Assembly: GCF_023278085.1 (NCBI RefSeq)
Contig: NZ_CP066265.1
Coordinates: 4,722,501-4,786,500, forward strand
DNA: 64,000 bases
Source of the DNA: Pseudomonas syringae
GTDB taxonomy: Bacteria; Pseudomonadota; Gammaproteobacteria; Pseudomonadales; Pseudomonadaceae
Reading direction: 5' to 3'
This document shows, piece after piece, positions 49,297 through 58,661 of this stretch (position 1 is the first letter of the stretch; each line of letters starts with the position of its first letter). Made by a program: the position numbers and the translations under genes. The notes beneath the pieces were generated by a model, which did not search any database, had not been told where the DNA came from, and saw only the letters and a list, made by a program, of their open reading frames with translations.

Positions 49297-50606
49297 CGTG
49301 CAGCTCCCTCTGTCACCAGTGCGCCCTTGCGCGGTTTCACGCCGGTGCGGCTGATGCGGATCAGACCGCGTGGCCGCCAGATCATCATCAGCACCATCAG
49401 AATCCCGAACAGCAACACGCGGTACTCGGAGAAACTGCGCAGCAGTTCAGGCGCGACGGTCAGCACGAAGGCCGCAATCACCACGCCAATGGTCGACCCC
49501 ATACCGCCCAGCACCACAATCGCCAGAATCAGCGCCGACTCGAAGAAGGTGAACGACGTCGGGTTGACGAAGCCCTGATAGCTGGCGAAAAACACGCCCG
49601 CAAGGCCCGCCGTCGAAGCACCGATGGTGAACGCCGAGAGCTTGACCAGCACGTGATTGAGGCCCATCGAGCGGCAGGCAATCTCGTCCTCACGCAGGGC
49701 TTCCCAGGCACGCCCGATCGGCATGCGGGTCAGGCGATGCTTGATGAACAGCACCGCCAGCACTACAAGGAACAGCACGGTATAGATGAAGATGAATTTC
49801 AGGTCCGGGTTGTAATCGAAGCCGAAATATTCGTGGATCGGAACCCCTCCATCCTTGGCACGGCGTCCGAATTCCAGGCCGAAAAAGGTCGGCGACGGCA
49901 CCGGCACACCATTCGGGCCGCCGGTGAACGACAGCCAGTTATTCAGGATAAGACGGATGATCTCGCCGAACCCCAGGGTCACGATGGCCAGGTAATCGCC
50001 ATGCATGCGTAACACCGGGAAGCCGAGAATGCAGCCGGCAAGCGCCGCGGCAATCGCCGCCAACGGCAACGCCGACCAGAAGCCGAGCCCAAGGTACTGA
50101 TAACCCAGCGCCAGACCGTAGGCGCCGATGGCGTAGAACGCCACGTACCCCAGATCGAGCAGCCCCGCCAGACCGACCACGATGTTCAGCCCCAGCCCCA
50201 GCAACACGTAAATCAGACCGAGAATGACCACGGTCAGGATGTACTTGTTGGCGAAGATCGGGAACACGATGGCAATCACGATCAGCAACGGAATGATCCA
50301 GTACAGGCTCGACCGGTGATCCGGTTTGAGCACATGTACGCCCGAGTCGGAGCTTTCAAAGCTCTGGGAAACGCGCAGGCCTCGGGGGGTTTGCAGAAAC
50401 AGACTGATCAGAAAGCGCCCGGCCATGACGATGGCGACCAGCCAGGCGACGCGGGTCGGCTGCAGGTTGAAGCTGTAGCCGTCGAGCACGATGCCGACGA
50501 TGGGGCCGAACACGATCAGGGCCAGCAACCCGGCAATCACAGCGTCGATCAGGCTTTTCTTGATTTCAACAGGTTTGGAGACAGGAATAGCGGCAGGAGC
50601 GGACAT
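49293..50606 (-). CDS. livM: Branched-chain amino-acid-type permease (LivM)
   Basis: This 437-residue permease starts at the ATG at 50606. About 100 N-terminal residues (two helices and a soluble linker) precede the LivM domain, which contains LGLGLNIVVGLAGLLDLGYVAFYAIGAYG, FTGGPNGVPVPSP and the coupling helix LREDEIACRSMGLNHV. It starts 2 nt after the livH stop, so the two permeases are translated together. Confidence 0.92.
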   Translation of the reverse strand: MSAPAAIPVSKPVEIKKSLIDAVIAGLLALIVFGPIVGIVLDGYSFNLQPTRVAWLVAIVMAGRFLISLFLQTPRGLRVSQSFESSDSGVHVLKPDHRSSLYWIIPLLIVIAIVFPIFANKYILTVVILGLIYVLLGLGLNIVVGLAGLLDLGYVAFYAIGAYGLALGYQYLGLGFWSALPLAAIAAALAGCILGFPVLRMHGDYLAIVTLGFGEIIRLILNNWLSFTGGPNGVPVPSPTFFGLEFGRRAKDGGVPIHEYFGFDYNPDLKFIFIYTVLFLVVLAVLFIKHRLTRMPIGRAWEALREDEIACRSMGLNHVLVKLSAFTIGASTAGLAGVFFASYQGFVNPTSFTFFESALILAIVVLGGMGSTIGVVIAAFVLTVAPELLRSFSEYRVLLFGILMVLMMIWRPRGLIRISRTGVKPRKGALVTEGAAR

Positions 50607-50608
50607 AC

Positions 50609-51523
<915 letters not shown>

Positions 51524-51558
51524 CACGCACGCTCACACACTGAAAGGCAGCTCAGCAC

Positions 51559-51639
51559 CCTGCCGGTCATGCCCTGATGAGGTACGACCGGCAGGTCCGA
51601 AAACAACAAAAGAGATGCAGGCTCGCTCATGGGCGAGCC
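51559..51639 (-). terminator. Paired hairpins between livK and livH
   Basis: On the minus strand a stem GGCTCGC/GCGAGCC (51620-51639) is followed by a U-rich run (CTCTTTTGTTGTTTTC) and then a second, perfect stem CCTGCCGGTC/GACCGGCAGG (51559-51595). This looks like a leaky terminator that lets the binding protein be made in excess over the permease and ATPase subunits. Confidence 0.65.
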
Positions 51640-51686
51640 CATCACCGGTTCAGCACCTGACAGGCAGGGCTGACACGAGGTCTATC

Positions 51687-52823
51687 TCACTTCTGTTTTT
51701 CGAGTTGCTTGTATTTGCCGGCGGCGTCCCACTGGTAAACCACGTAGTCGGAGACTTTCAGGTCACCTTTGGCATCCCAGGCTTTTTCACCCATGACGGT
51801 CTTGACCGGGTTGGCCTTGAGCCACGTGGCGGCTGCGTCACCCTTGTTGGACTTGGCACCGTTGAAACCGGCAGCCAGGGCCTGTACCGACGCATATGCG
51901 TACAGGGTGTAGCCTTCAGGCTCATAACCGGCTTTGCGGAACTGATCCACGACGGCCTTGCTGTCCGGCAGTGCACGCGGGTCCGCGCCGAACGTCATGT
52001 ACACGCCGTCCACGTATTGCGGGCCACCTGCCGTGGTCACCAGTTCGTCCGTCACGACACCGTCATCGGACATGAACTTGACGTCCTTGAGGCCCTGCTC
52101 GCGCATCTGGCGAACCAGCGGACCGGCTTCCGGGTGCAGACCGCCGAAGTACACGACATCAGCGCCTACCGAACGGATCTTCGTCACCAGGGCGCTGAAG
52201 TCTTTCTCGCCACGGGTCAGGCCTTCCTCAAGTACTGGCTTGACGCCACGCGCGACCAGTTGCTTGGCCGTTGCATCCGCCAGGCCCTTGCCGTAAGTGT
52301 CCTTGTCGTTGATAACCGCGACTTTCTTGCCCTTGAGCACATCGACGATGTAGTCACCGGCAACGATACCCTGCTGATCGTCACGGCCGCACATGCGGAA
52401 CATCTCTTTCAAACCCCGTTCGGTCACTGTCGGATTGGTCGAGCCGGGCGTGATGGCAATCACGCCTGCATCCCCGTAAATCTCCGACGCCGGGATGGTC
52501 GACGACGAGCAGAAGTGCCCGACCACGCCAATCACCTTGTCCTGATCGACAAGGCGGTTGGCGACTGCCACGGCCTGCTTCGGCTCACAGGCATCATCGC
52601 CCGCGACCAGCACGATTTTCTCCCCGTTCACACCACCTGCCGCGTTGATTGCGTCGGCCGCTGCCTGCGCACCTTTCATGTACTGCTGACCAAACGATGC
52701 GTTGGCGCCGGTCATTGGACCTGCTACACCGATTTTCACGTCCGCCTGTGCAAACGAAGACACGCCCAATGCAGTTGCCACTGCGATTGCCAGAAAACCT
52801 TTCCTGTAAAACGTATGCGACAT
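51687..52823 (-). CDS. livK: Branched-chain amino-acid-type binding protein (LivK)
   Basis: This periplasmic receptor is 378 residues from the ATG at 52823 (CAGGAG upstream). The signal peptide is cleaved near SSFAQA. The mature protein begins DVKIGVAGPMTGANASFGQQ, the standard LIV-binding start, and carries the type-I fold with CEPKQAVAVANRLVDQ and FRMCGRDDQQG. The ligand is probably an aliphatic amino acid but could be another; the sequence does not decide it. Confidence 0.92.
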   Translation of the reverse strand: MSHTFYRKGFLAIAVATALGVSSFAQADVKIGVAGPMTGANASFGQQYMKGAQAAADAINAAGGVNGEKIVLVAGDDACEPKQAVAVANRLVDQDKVIGVVGHFCSSSTIPASEIYGDAGVIAITPGSTNPTVTERGLKEMFRMCGRDDQQGIVAGDYIVDVLKGKKVAVINDKDTYGKGLADATAKQLVARGVKPVLEEGLTRGEKDFSALVTKIRSVGADVVYFGGLHPEAGPLVRQMREQGLKDVKFMSDDGVVTDELVTTAGGPQYVDGVYMTFGADPRALPDSKAVVDQFRKAGYEPEGYTLYAYASVQALAAGFNGAKSNKGDAAATWLKANPVKTVMGEKAWDAKGDLKVSDYVVYQWDAAGKYKQLEKQK

Positions 52824-53340
52824 GAGTGGTGCTCCTGAGGATATTTTTTTAGTTGGCACTGCGCTTACATGATCGAACAAATACAGGTTTGCTCAGAGCA
52901 AGGCGCGTGCCATCACTTTTTGGTAATGGAAAATGTCGTGTTTTTCAGGCCATTCAATGACCTGAATACCGCGCACAAAGGCCGTGCGATTGCCTGAGAC
53001 GCAGAAGGTGCAACCCCCTTTCAAAAAAGAGCAACCGGCAGTAACCCGAGTAGCAACCGGCGTATCGGATGATGGGCAACCCACCTGTAACAACACACGT
53101 CACCGAAGTGCACACGCGCGGTGCGCGAACGCTACGAGACGCACCATTTAAGGCTAGCGGAATTGTCGGGAATTGCCGAAACCAGCGCCCGGTTTCGAGA
53201 AGTACGCCCCATCGTAGAGACAAACCTGCGGGCCACTGCCCTGTATGCGACCGACAAACGCCGTGCAGGCGAGATATCATCCGGGCCATTCATGTTGCTG
53301 AAGTCAGCACGCTCGTGTCGCAAAACAGAGAAGCCCTGCC
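52824..53340. other. Divergent intergenic region livK / LysR
   Basis: These 517 bp lie between livK (minus) and a LysR-family gene (plus) and should hold both promoters and the likely LysR operator. No T-N11-A palindrome stood out clearly. A sigma-54-like TTGGCAC at 52853 points away from livK and lacks the -12 GC. No gene is supported. Confidence 0.4.
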
Positions 53341-54246
53341 ATGCTGAACAAACGCCATCTGCCTTCAATCGCCGCCCTGCAATGTTTTGAGGCGGTCACC
53401 CGGCATTTGAGCTTCACGCGTGCCGCCGAAGAACTGAATCTGACGCAGAGTGCAGTCAGCAAACAGGTGGCGCAGCTTGAAGAGCTGGTCCAGCACCTGT
53501 TGTTTCAGCGCGTACGTCGACGCTTGCAACTGACGCCGGCCGGCGCGCTGTATCTGGCAGAAGTGCGCAAGATCCTCACGCAGATCGAGATGTCGACCCA
53601 CTTCCTGCGCTCCTACGGTGGCGATACCGAAGTGCTGCGGGTATCGACGCCTTCAACCTTCGGTGCGCGCTGGCTGGTGCCGCGCCTCAAGGGCTGGCGT
53701 CTGCGTCACCCGCACATTCATCTGGACCTGCTCAACGAGCAGGAGCCCGATGACCTGATCAAGGGCCGTTGCGACGTGTCGTTCTACTTCGGCCAGGCGG
53801 CCATTCCCGGCGCGGAAAGTGTGAAGCTGTTTGGCGAGGAACTGGTGCCGGTGTGTTCCCCGGACAGCCTGCCTGATACGCCCTTCAGCGACCCGACCCA
53901 ACTGAGCGAACTGGTGCTGTTGCAGAATGCCTTCCGCCCGCAGGCCTGGCATGAATGGTTCGAAAGCCAGGGCTATCAGACCGACCACAGCTACCACGGC
54001 CCGCGCTTTGAAACGTTCTACATGTGCATCCGCGCTGCTCAGGTTGGCTGCGGCGTTGCGCTGCTGCCACGCTTTCTGGTCGAGGAAGAACTGGCCGAGG
54101 GCAAACTGGTGATTGCGTGGGATTACGCATTGCCCAGCACTAACAGCGCCTACTACCTGTCCTATCCGGAACATACCGCCGACGTGCCTAAAATCCGGGT
54201 TTTTCTACACTGGATGCTGGAACAGTTGGATCAACCGCCAGCTTAA
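53341..54246 (+). CDS. LysR-family regulator, GcvA-like
   Basis: This 301-residue transcription factor has an N-terminal winged helix (LSFTRAAEELNLTQSAVSKQVAQLEE) and a C-terminal substrate-binding domain (VLRVSTPSTFGARWLVPRLKGW...). The subgroup is GcvA-like. It is divergent from the Liv-type transporter, so control of that operon is the natural guess, but the effector is unknown. In P. aeruginosa a LysR gene holds the same place (PA4914 region). Confidence 0.85.
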   Translation: MLNKRHLPSIAALQCFEAVTRHLSFTRAAEELNLTQSAVSKQVAQLEELVQHLLFQRVRRRLQLTPAGALYLAEVRKILTQIEMSTHFLRSYGGDTEVLRVSTPSTFGARWLVPRLKGWRLRHPHIHLDLLNEQEPDDLIKGRCDVSFYFGQAAIPGAESVKLFGEELVPVCSPDSLPDTPFSDPTQLSELVLLQNAFRPQAWHEWFESQGYQTDHSYHGPRFETFYMCIRAAQVGCGVALLPRFLVEEELAEGKLVIAWDYALPSTNSAYYLSYPEHTADVPKIRVFLHWMLEQLDQPPA

Positions 54247-54345
54247 GGGCGACAATGCATACCCATTCGGCTGTGAGCTTTCCTTGGTGACAGACAGGAA
54301 GTCACGAGCCCGACATTATCCGGCTGCTCTGGAGAGCCCGATTCA

Positions 54346-55569
54346 ATGAGCGAGAGCGCCTTTTCCAATCGCATCGTGCAAAGCCTGCTCGATACTGATT
54401 TCTACAAGCTGACCATGATGCAGGCCGTCCTGCACAATTACCCCAACGTGGACGTCGAGTGGGAGTTTCGCTGCCGCAACGGGGAAGACCTTCGTCCCTA
54501 CCTGGATGAAATCCGCCACCAGATCGAGTTGTTGTGCGAGCTGTCCATGACGCCTGAACACCTGGTTTTTCTGGAGCGCATCACGTTCATCAAGCCGGAC
54601 TTTTTGCGGTTCCTCGGCCTGTTCCGCTTCAATACCCGCTACGTGAAAACCTCGATCGAGCATGACGAACTGTGCATTCGCCTGCACGGGCCGTGGCTGC
54701 ATGTGATTCTTTTCGAAGTACCTCTGCTGGCCATCGTCAGCGAGGTGCGCAACCGCCACCGTTACCCGGACACCCTGCTCAGCCAGGCGCGGGAGCGCCT
54801 GTACGACAAGTTCGAATGGCTGACCACCCACGCCACAGCAGACGAGCTGGCCGAGCTGAAAGTGGCGGATTTCGGCACCCGCAGACGCTTTTCCTACCGC
54901 GTACAGGAAGAAATCCTCGGCGTGCTGAAAAAGGATTTTCCGGGGCAGTTCGTCGGCACCAGCAATGTGCATCTGGCGCGCCAGCTTGATCTGAAGCCGC
55001 TGGGCACGATGGCCCACGAATGGATCATGGCGCACCAGCAACTCGGGCCGCGCCTGATCGACAGCCAGATCGCCGCGCTGGATTGCTGGGTTCGCGAGTA
55101 CCGCGGCCTGCTGGGTATCGCCCTGACTGACTGCATCACTACCGATGCCTTTCTGAACGACTTCGATCTGTACTTCGCCAAGCTGTTTGACGGCTTGCGC
55201 CATGATTCGGGCGACCCGATAAAGTGGGCCGAAAAATGCATCGCGCATTACCGCAAACTCGGTATCGACCCGATGAGCAAGACGCTGGTGTTTTCCGATG
55301 GCCTGAACCTGCAAAAGTCGCTGGAGATTTTTCGCGCGCTGCGCGGGCGCATCAATGTCAGTTTCGGTATCGGTACTAATCTGACCGCAGACATTCCCGG
55401 CATCGCGCCCATGAACATGGTGCTGAAAATGACCGCCTGTGCAGGTCAGGCCGTGGCGAAGATTTCCGATGAGCCAGGCAAGACACAATGCAAGGACCCG
55501 AACTTTGTCGCCTACCTGCGCCATGTGTTCAAGGTGCCCGCCTTGCCGACGCCTGAAAAACCCGTTTGA
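54346..55569 (+). CDS. pncB: Nicotinate phosphoribosyltransferase
   Basis: PncB makes nicotinate mononucleotide from nicotinate and PRPP, the salvage entry to NAD. At 407 residues it has full length, and the family opening [61 protein letters not shown] (with the phosphorylated-His region) and [13 protein letters not shown] are intact. It precedes nadE by 26 bp on the same strand, so salvage and final amidation are made together. Confidence 0.96.
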   Translation: MSESAFSNRIVQSLLDTDFYKLTMMQAVLHNYPNVDVEWEFRCRNGEDLRPYLDEIRHQIELLCELSMTPEHLVFLERITFIKPDFLRFLGLFRFNTRYVKTSIEHDELCIRLHGPWLHVILFEVPLLAIVSEVRNRHRYPDTLLSQARERLYDKFEWLTTHATADELAELKVADFGTRRRFSYRVQEEILGVLKKDFPGQFVGTSNVHLARQLDLKPLGTMAHEWIMAHQQLGPRLIDSQIAALDCWVREYRGLLGIALTDCITTDAFLNDFDLYFAKLFDGLRHDSGDPIKWAEKCIAHYRKLGIDPMSKTLVFSDGLNLQKSLEIFRALRGRINVSFGIGTNLTADIPGIAPMNMVLKMTACAGQAVAKISDEPGKTQCKDPNFVAYLRHVFKVPALPTPEKPV

Positions 55570-55595
55570 ATTGCCCTACTTACGAGGAGTGAATC

Positions 55596-56423
55596 ATGCA
55601 CGCCGTACAGCGCCAGATTGCTGAACAGCTCAAGGTCCAGCCACCTTTCGCGGACCAGAACGCGTTACAGGCCGAAGTCGCCCGCCGCGTCAATTTCATC
55701 AAGGAATGCCTGCAGAACGCACGGCTCAAGACGCTGGTGCTGGGCATCAGCGGCGGTGTCGACTCGCTGACCGCAGGCCTGCTGGCGCAGCGCGCAGTCA
55801 AGGAGCTGCGCGCGAGCACCGGTGATAACAGCTATCGCTTCATCGCCGTGCGCCTGCCCTATGTGGTGCAAGCGGACGAGCATGAGGCTCAGGCGTCGGT
55901 GGATTTCATCGAGCCAGACGAGCGCCACACCATCAATATCGGCTCCAGCGTCAAGGCACTGGCAGCTGAAGTGAAGGCCTTCGACGGGTTACCGGCCAGC
56001 TCGGTGGACTTCGTGCTGGGCAACACCAAGGCGCGTATGCGTATGGTGGCGCAGTACACCGTCGCCGGGGCTTATCAGGGCCTGGTGATCGGTACCGACC
56101 ACGCAGCCGAAGCGGTGATGGGTTTCTTCACCAAATTCGGCGACGGCGCCTGCGACCTGGCCCCGCTCAGTGGCCTGGTGAAAAACCAGGTACGCGCCAT
56201 CGCCCGCCACTTCTGCGCGCCGGAATCGCTGGTGGAAAAAGTCCCGACGGCAGACCTGGAAGACCTGTCACCCGGCAAACCGGACGAAGCCTCGCACGGC
56301 GTGACCTACGCCGAAATCGACGCCTTCCTGCACGGCGAGCCGGTGCGTGAAGAAGCGTTCCGGATCATTTGCGAAACCTACGCCAAGACCCAGCACAAGC
56401 GCGAACTGCCTTACGCGCCGTGA
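55596..56423 (+). CDS. nadE: NH3-dependent NAD synthetase
   Basis: NadE amidates nicotinate adenine dinucleotide to NAD with ammonia and ATP. The 275-residue protein is the short, ammonia-using form without a glutaminase domain. The ATP-pyrophosphatase P-loop [27 protein letters not shown] and [26 protein letters not shown] are all intact. A GAGGAG site precedes the ATG. A large repeat array lies after it, before the convergent azurin gene. Confidence 0.97.
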   Translation: MHAVQRQIAEQLKVQPPFADQNALQAEVARRVNFIKECLQNARLKTLVLGISGGVDSLTAGLLAQRAVKELRASTGDNSYRFIAVRLPYVVQADEHEAQASVDFIEPDERHTINIGSSVKALAAEVKAFDGLPASSVDFVLGNTKARMRMVAQYTVAGAYQGLVIGTDHAAEAVMGFFTKFGDGACDLAPLSGLVKNQVRAIARHFCAPESLVEKVPTADLEDLSPGKPDEASHGVTYAEIDAFLHGEPVREEAFRIICETYAKTQHKRELPYAP

Positions 56424-56451
56424 GTGGGTGCGGAACGAGAGAGCTGCAACA

Positions 56452-57158
56452 CTATCGTGCCCATGCTCCGCGTGGGTACGCCTTTCTGGACGCTCTGCGT
56501 CCGCTTCTGAATGTGCGCCGCGGCACAGATCTGTGACGCAGAGCGTCACCCAAGGCATTCCCACGCTGGAGCGTGAGGAACGATAATCTCAACTATCGTG
56601 CGACGCTCTGCGTCGACATGCAGTTCTGACGCTGTGCGTCCGATCCTGAATGTGCAGTGCGGCGCAGGTCTGTGACGCAGAGCGTCACGAACGGCATTCC
56701 TGCGCTGGAGCGTGAGGAACGATCATCTCAACTATCGTGCGACGCTCCGCGTCGGCATGCAGTTCTGGACGCTCCGCGTCCGATCCTGAATGTGCAGTGC
56801 GGCACAGATCTGTGACGCAGAGCGTCACGAACGGCATTCCCACACTGGAGCGTGAGGAACGATAATCTCAACTACCGTGCGACGCTCCACGTCCGGTCCT
56901 GAATGTGCAGTGCGGCACAGATCTGTGACGCAGAGCGTCACGAACGGCATTCCCACGCTGGAGCGTGAGGAACGATAACCTCAACTACCGTGCGACGCTC
57001 CGCGTCCGATCCTGAATGTGCAGTGCGGCACAGATCTGTGACGCAGAGCGTCACGAACGGCATTCCTACGCTGGAGCATGAGGAACGATCATCTCAACTA
57101 TCGTGCGACGCTCCGCGTCGGCATGCCGTTCTGGACGCTCTGCGTCCGCGTCTGAAGG
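56452..57158. repeat. Tandem array of the interspersed palindromic element
   Basis: Five full units start at 56452, 56593, 56732, 56872 and 56985 (lengths about 141, 139, 140, 113 and 113 bp), with a partial sixth at 57098. Each unit begins CTATCGTGC or CTACCGTGC and contains GACGCTCCGCGTC, CTGTGACGCAGAGCGTCACG and a closing CGCTGGAGCGTGAGGAACGAT. Units 4 and 5 share the same 27-bp deletion. Copies are so alike that they look recently amplified. They fill the spacer between the nadE and azu 3' ends and hold no gene. Confidence 0.93.
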
Positions 57159-57165
57159 CTTATCG

Positions 57166-57612
57166 TTACTTGAGGGTCACAGCGCCTTTCATCATGCTGA
57201 TGTGGCCCGGGAAGGTGCAGAAAAACTGGTATTTTTCCGCCGGATCAAGCTTCGACACGTCAAACGTCACCGAATCCTTTTCGCCAGCACCGATGACTTT
57301 GGTGTGGGCAAGGACGCGGGTGTCGTCCGGTTTCACGTAATCCTTGTCGATGCCAACCGACATGCCGTCAGTGGTGATCGCCTGAGCGTCGGCTTCTTTG
57401 CCCAGTACCCAGTTATGCCCCATGACATTCTTCGGCAAGCTGCCGGAGTGGGTCAGGTTGACGGTGAAGGTCTTGCAGCTCTTGTCGATCTGGATGGCTT
57501 TGGTGTCGTACATCATCTGATCGGTCGAATCGACGGTGGCGCTGCACTCGGCAGCCAACAACTGACCACTGGCCAACGACAACAGCGAAATCGCTACAAG
57601 CTTGCGAATCAT
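57166..57612 (-). CDS. azu: Azurin, blue copper protein
   Basis: Azurin is a periplasmic electron carrier with a type-1 copper site. The 148-residue precursor has a 20-residue signal (cleaved before AECSATV), leaving the standard 128-residue protein. Copper ligands are visible: the His of VMGHNW (His46) and the Cys, His and Met of [14 protein letters not shown] (Cys112, His117, Met121). The disulfide cysteines (ECS and KSCK) are present. CTGGAG precedes the ATG. An ANR/Fnr box was sought upstream and not found. Confidence 0.98.
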   Translation of the reverse strand: MIRKLVAISLLSLASGQLLAAECSATVDSTDQMMYDTKAIQIDKSCKTFTVNLTHSGSLPKNVMGHNWVLGKEADAQAITTDGMSVGIDKDYVKPDDTRVLAHTKVIGAGEKDSVTFDVSKLDPAEKYQFFCTFPGHISMMKGAVTLK

Positions 57613-57767
57613 TTGAATCTCCAGGGCAGGAAGGTGATTAACGTAAAAACTGACGTAAGAAGAGAGTGCCCGATCAGGGCCGGGGTTCCAAGGACGTGCG
57701 TCAAATGGTCCCCTTGAGCGCTTGCGACAGAGCGCCCTTTTGAAGAACGATTCACGGGAACAAGTAA

Positions 57768-58661
57768 TTAAGCGCTGACCGGCATCACCGTCACCCGGAC
57801 CTCCGGATCATGCGTACCGCCACCCAGAATCACACCCCGCAACGGCGAGACGTCCGAGAAGTCGCGCCCCCAGGCCAGGCTGATGTGTTCCAGCGCAGGC
57901 TGCACGTTGTTGGTGGGGTCGAAGTCGACCCAGCCCGAGGCCGGACAGAACACCGACACCCAGGCATGCGACGCATCTGCGCCGATCAATCGGGGCTGGC
58001 CCGGTGGCGGCTGAGTCAGCAGATAACCACTCACATAACGCGCCGCCAGACCACGCGAGCGCAGGCAGGCCAGCATCAGGTGGGCAAAGTCCTGGCAGAC
58101 ACCACGCCGCCGCTCCAGCACTTCCACCAGCGGCGTGGCGACCTGAGTCGCCTCTTCATCGAAGGTGAATTCGCTGAAAATCTTCTCCATCAACGCCTGC
58201 ACACCCAGCAGCAAGGGTCGACCAGCGGGGAAACAGTCCTGCGAGAACTCGACGAACGAACGCTTCAAGTGCACGTAGGGTGATTCGAAACGATAGCGAC
58301 AGGCGTCCAGAATATCCTCGGTCATCGGTTTGGCGCTGTAGGTCAGCGCACTGCGCGTCACTTCCCATTCCGGCGACAGATTGAAATCCAGAAACGGCCG
58401 CTCCAGCACTTCGATGCGCAGTCGGGCATTGACCTGCAACTCGTCATGCGGACGCTCGAACGCCAGACGGGTCAGCGGGTTGCCGAATACGTCCAGCTCA
58501 TCACGACGCGTGGTGGGCGTCGGGAAAATTTCCAGTTCCTGCTCGGTGCAACGCTGCCACGGACTGCTGCGTGGCCATAGATGCGCCAGTTGCTGAGCCA
58601 GGGAAACCGGGCTGTCGTACTTGTAATGCGTGTCATGGAAAATCTGGTAAAAAGCGCTCAT
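57768..58661 (-). CDS. Transglutaminase-like protease/ligase (cluster member)
   Basis: This 297-residue cytosolic protein has an N-terminal Bact_transglu_N domain ([24 protein letters not shown]) and a transglutaminase core with the Cys ([12 protein letters not shown]), His ([11 protein letters not shown]) and Asp (WVDFDPTN) triad. It starts inside the stop of the ATP-grasp gene (TGATG). Such proteins occur with circularly permuted ATP-grasp and alpha-E proteins in predicted peptide-tag or small-peptide pathways. The real substrate is unknown. Confidence 0.9.
   Translation of the reverse strand: MSAFYQIFHDTHYKYDSPVSLAQQLAHLWPRSSPWQRCTEQELEIFPTPTTRRDELDVFGNPLTRLAFERPHDELQVNARLRIEVLERPFLDFNLSPEWEVTRSALTYSAKPMTEDILDACRYRFESPYVHLKRSFVEFSQDCFPAGRPLLLGVQALMEKIFSEFTFDEEATQVATPLVEVLERRRGVCQDFAHLMLACLRSRGLAARYVSGYLLTQPPPGQPRLIGADASHAWVSVFCPASGWVDFDPTNNVQPALEHISLAWGRDFSDVSPLRGVILGGGTHDPEVRVTVMPVSA

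Noticed and set aside
52853..52868. Sigma-54 promoter near livK
   Set aside because: TTGGCAC is present but the -12 element reads AC instead of GC, and it points toward the LysR gene 470 bp away rather than toward livK.
56452..57158. CRISPR array
   Set aside because: The units are similar along their whole length, with no unique spacers between short repeats, and there are no cas genes.
57613..57767. ANR/Fnr box before azurin
   Set aside because: No TTGAT-N4-ATCAA-like sequence is visible, although azurin is ANR-controlled in some pseudomonads.
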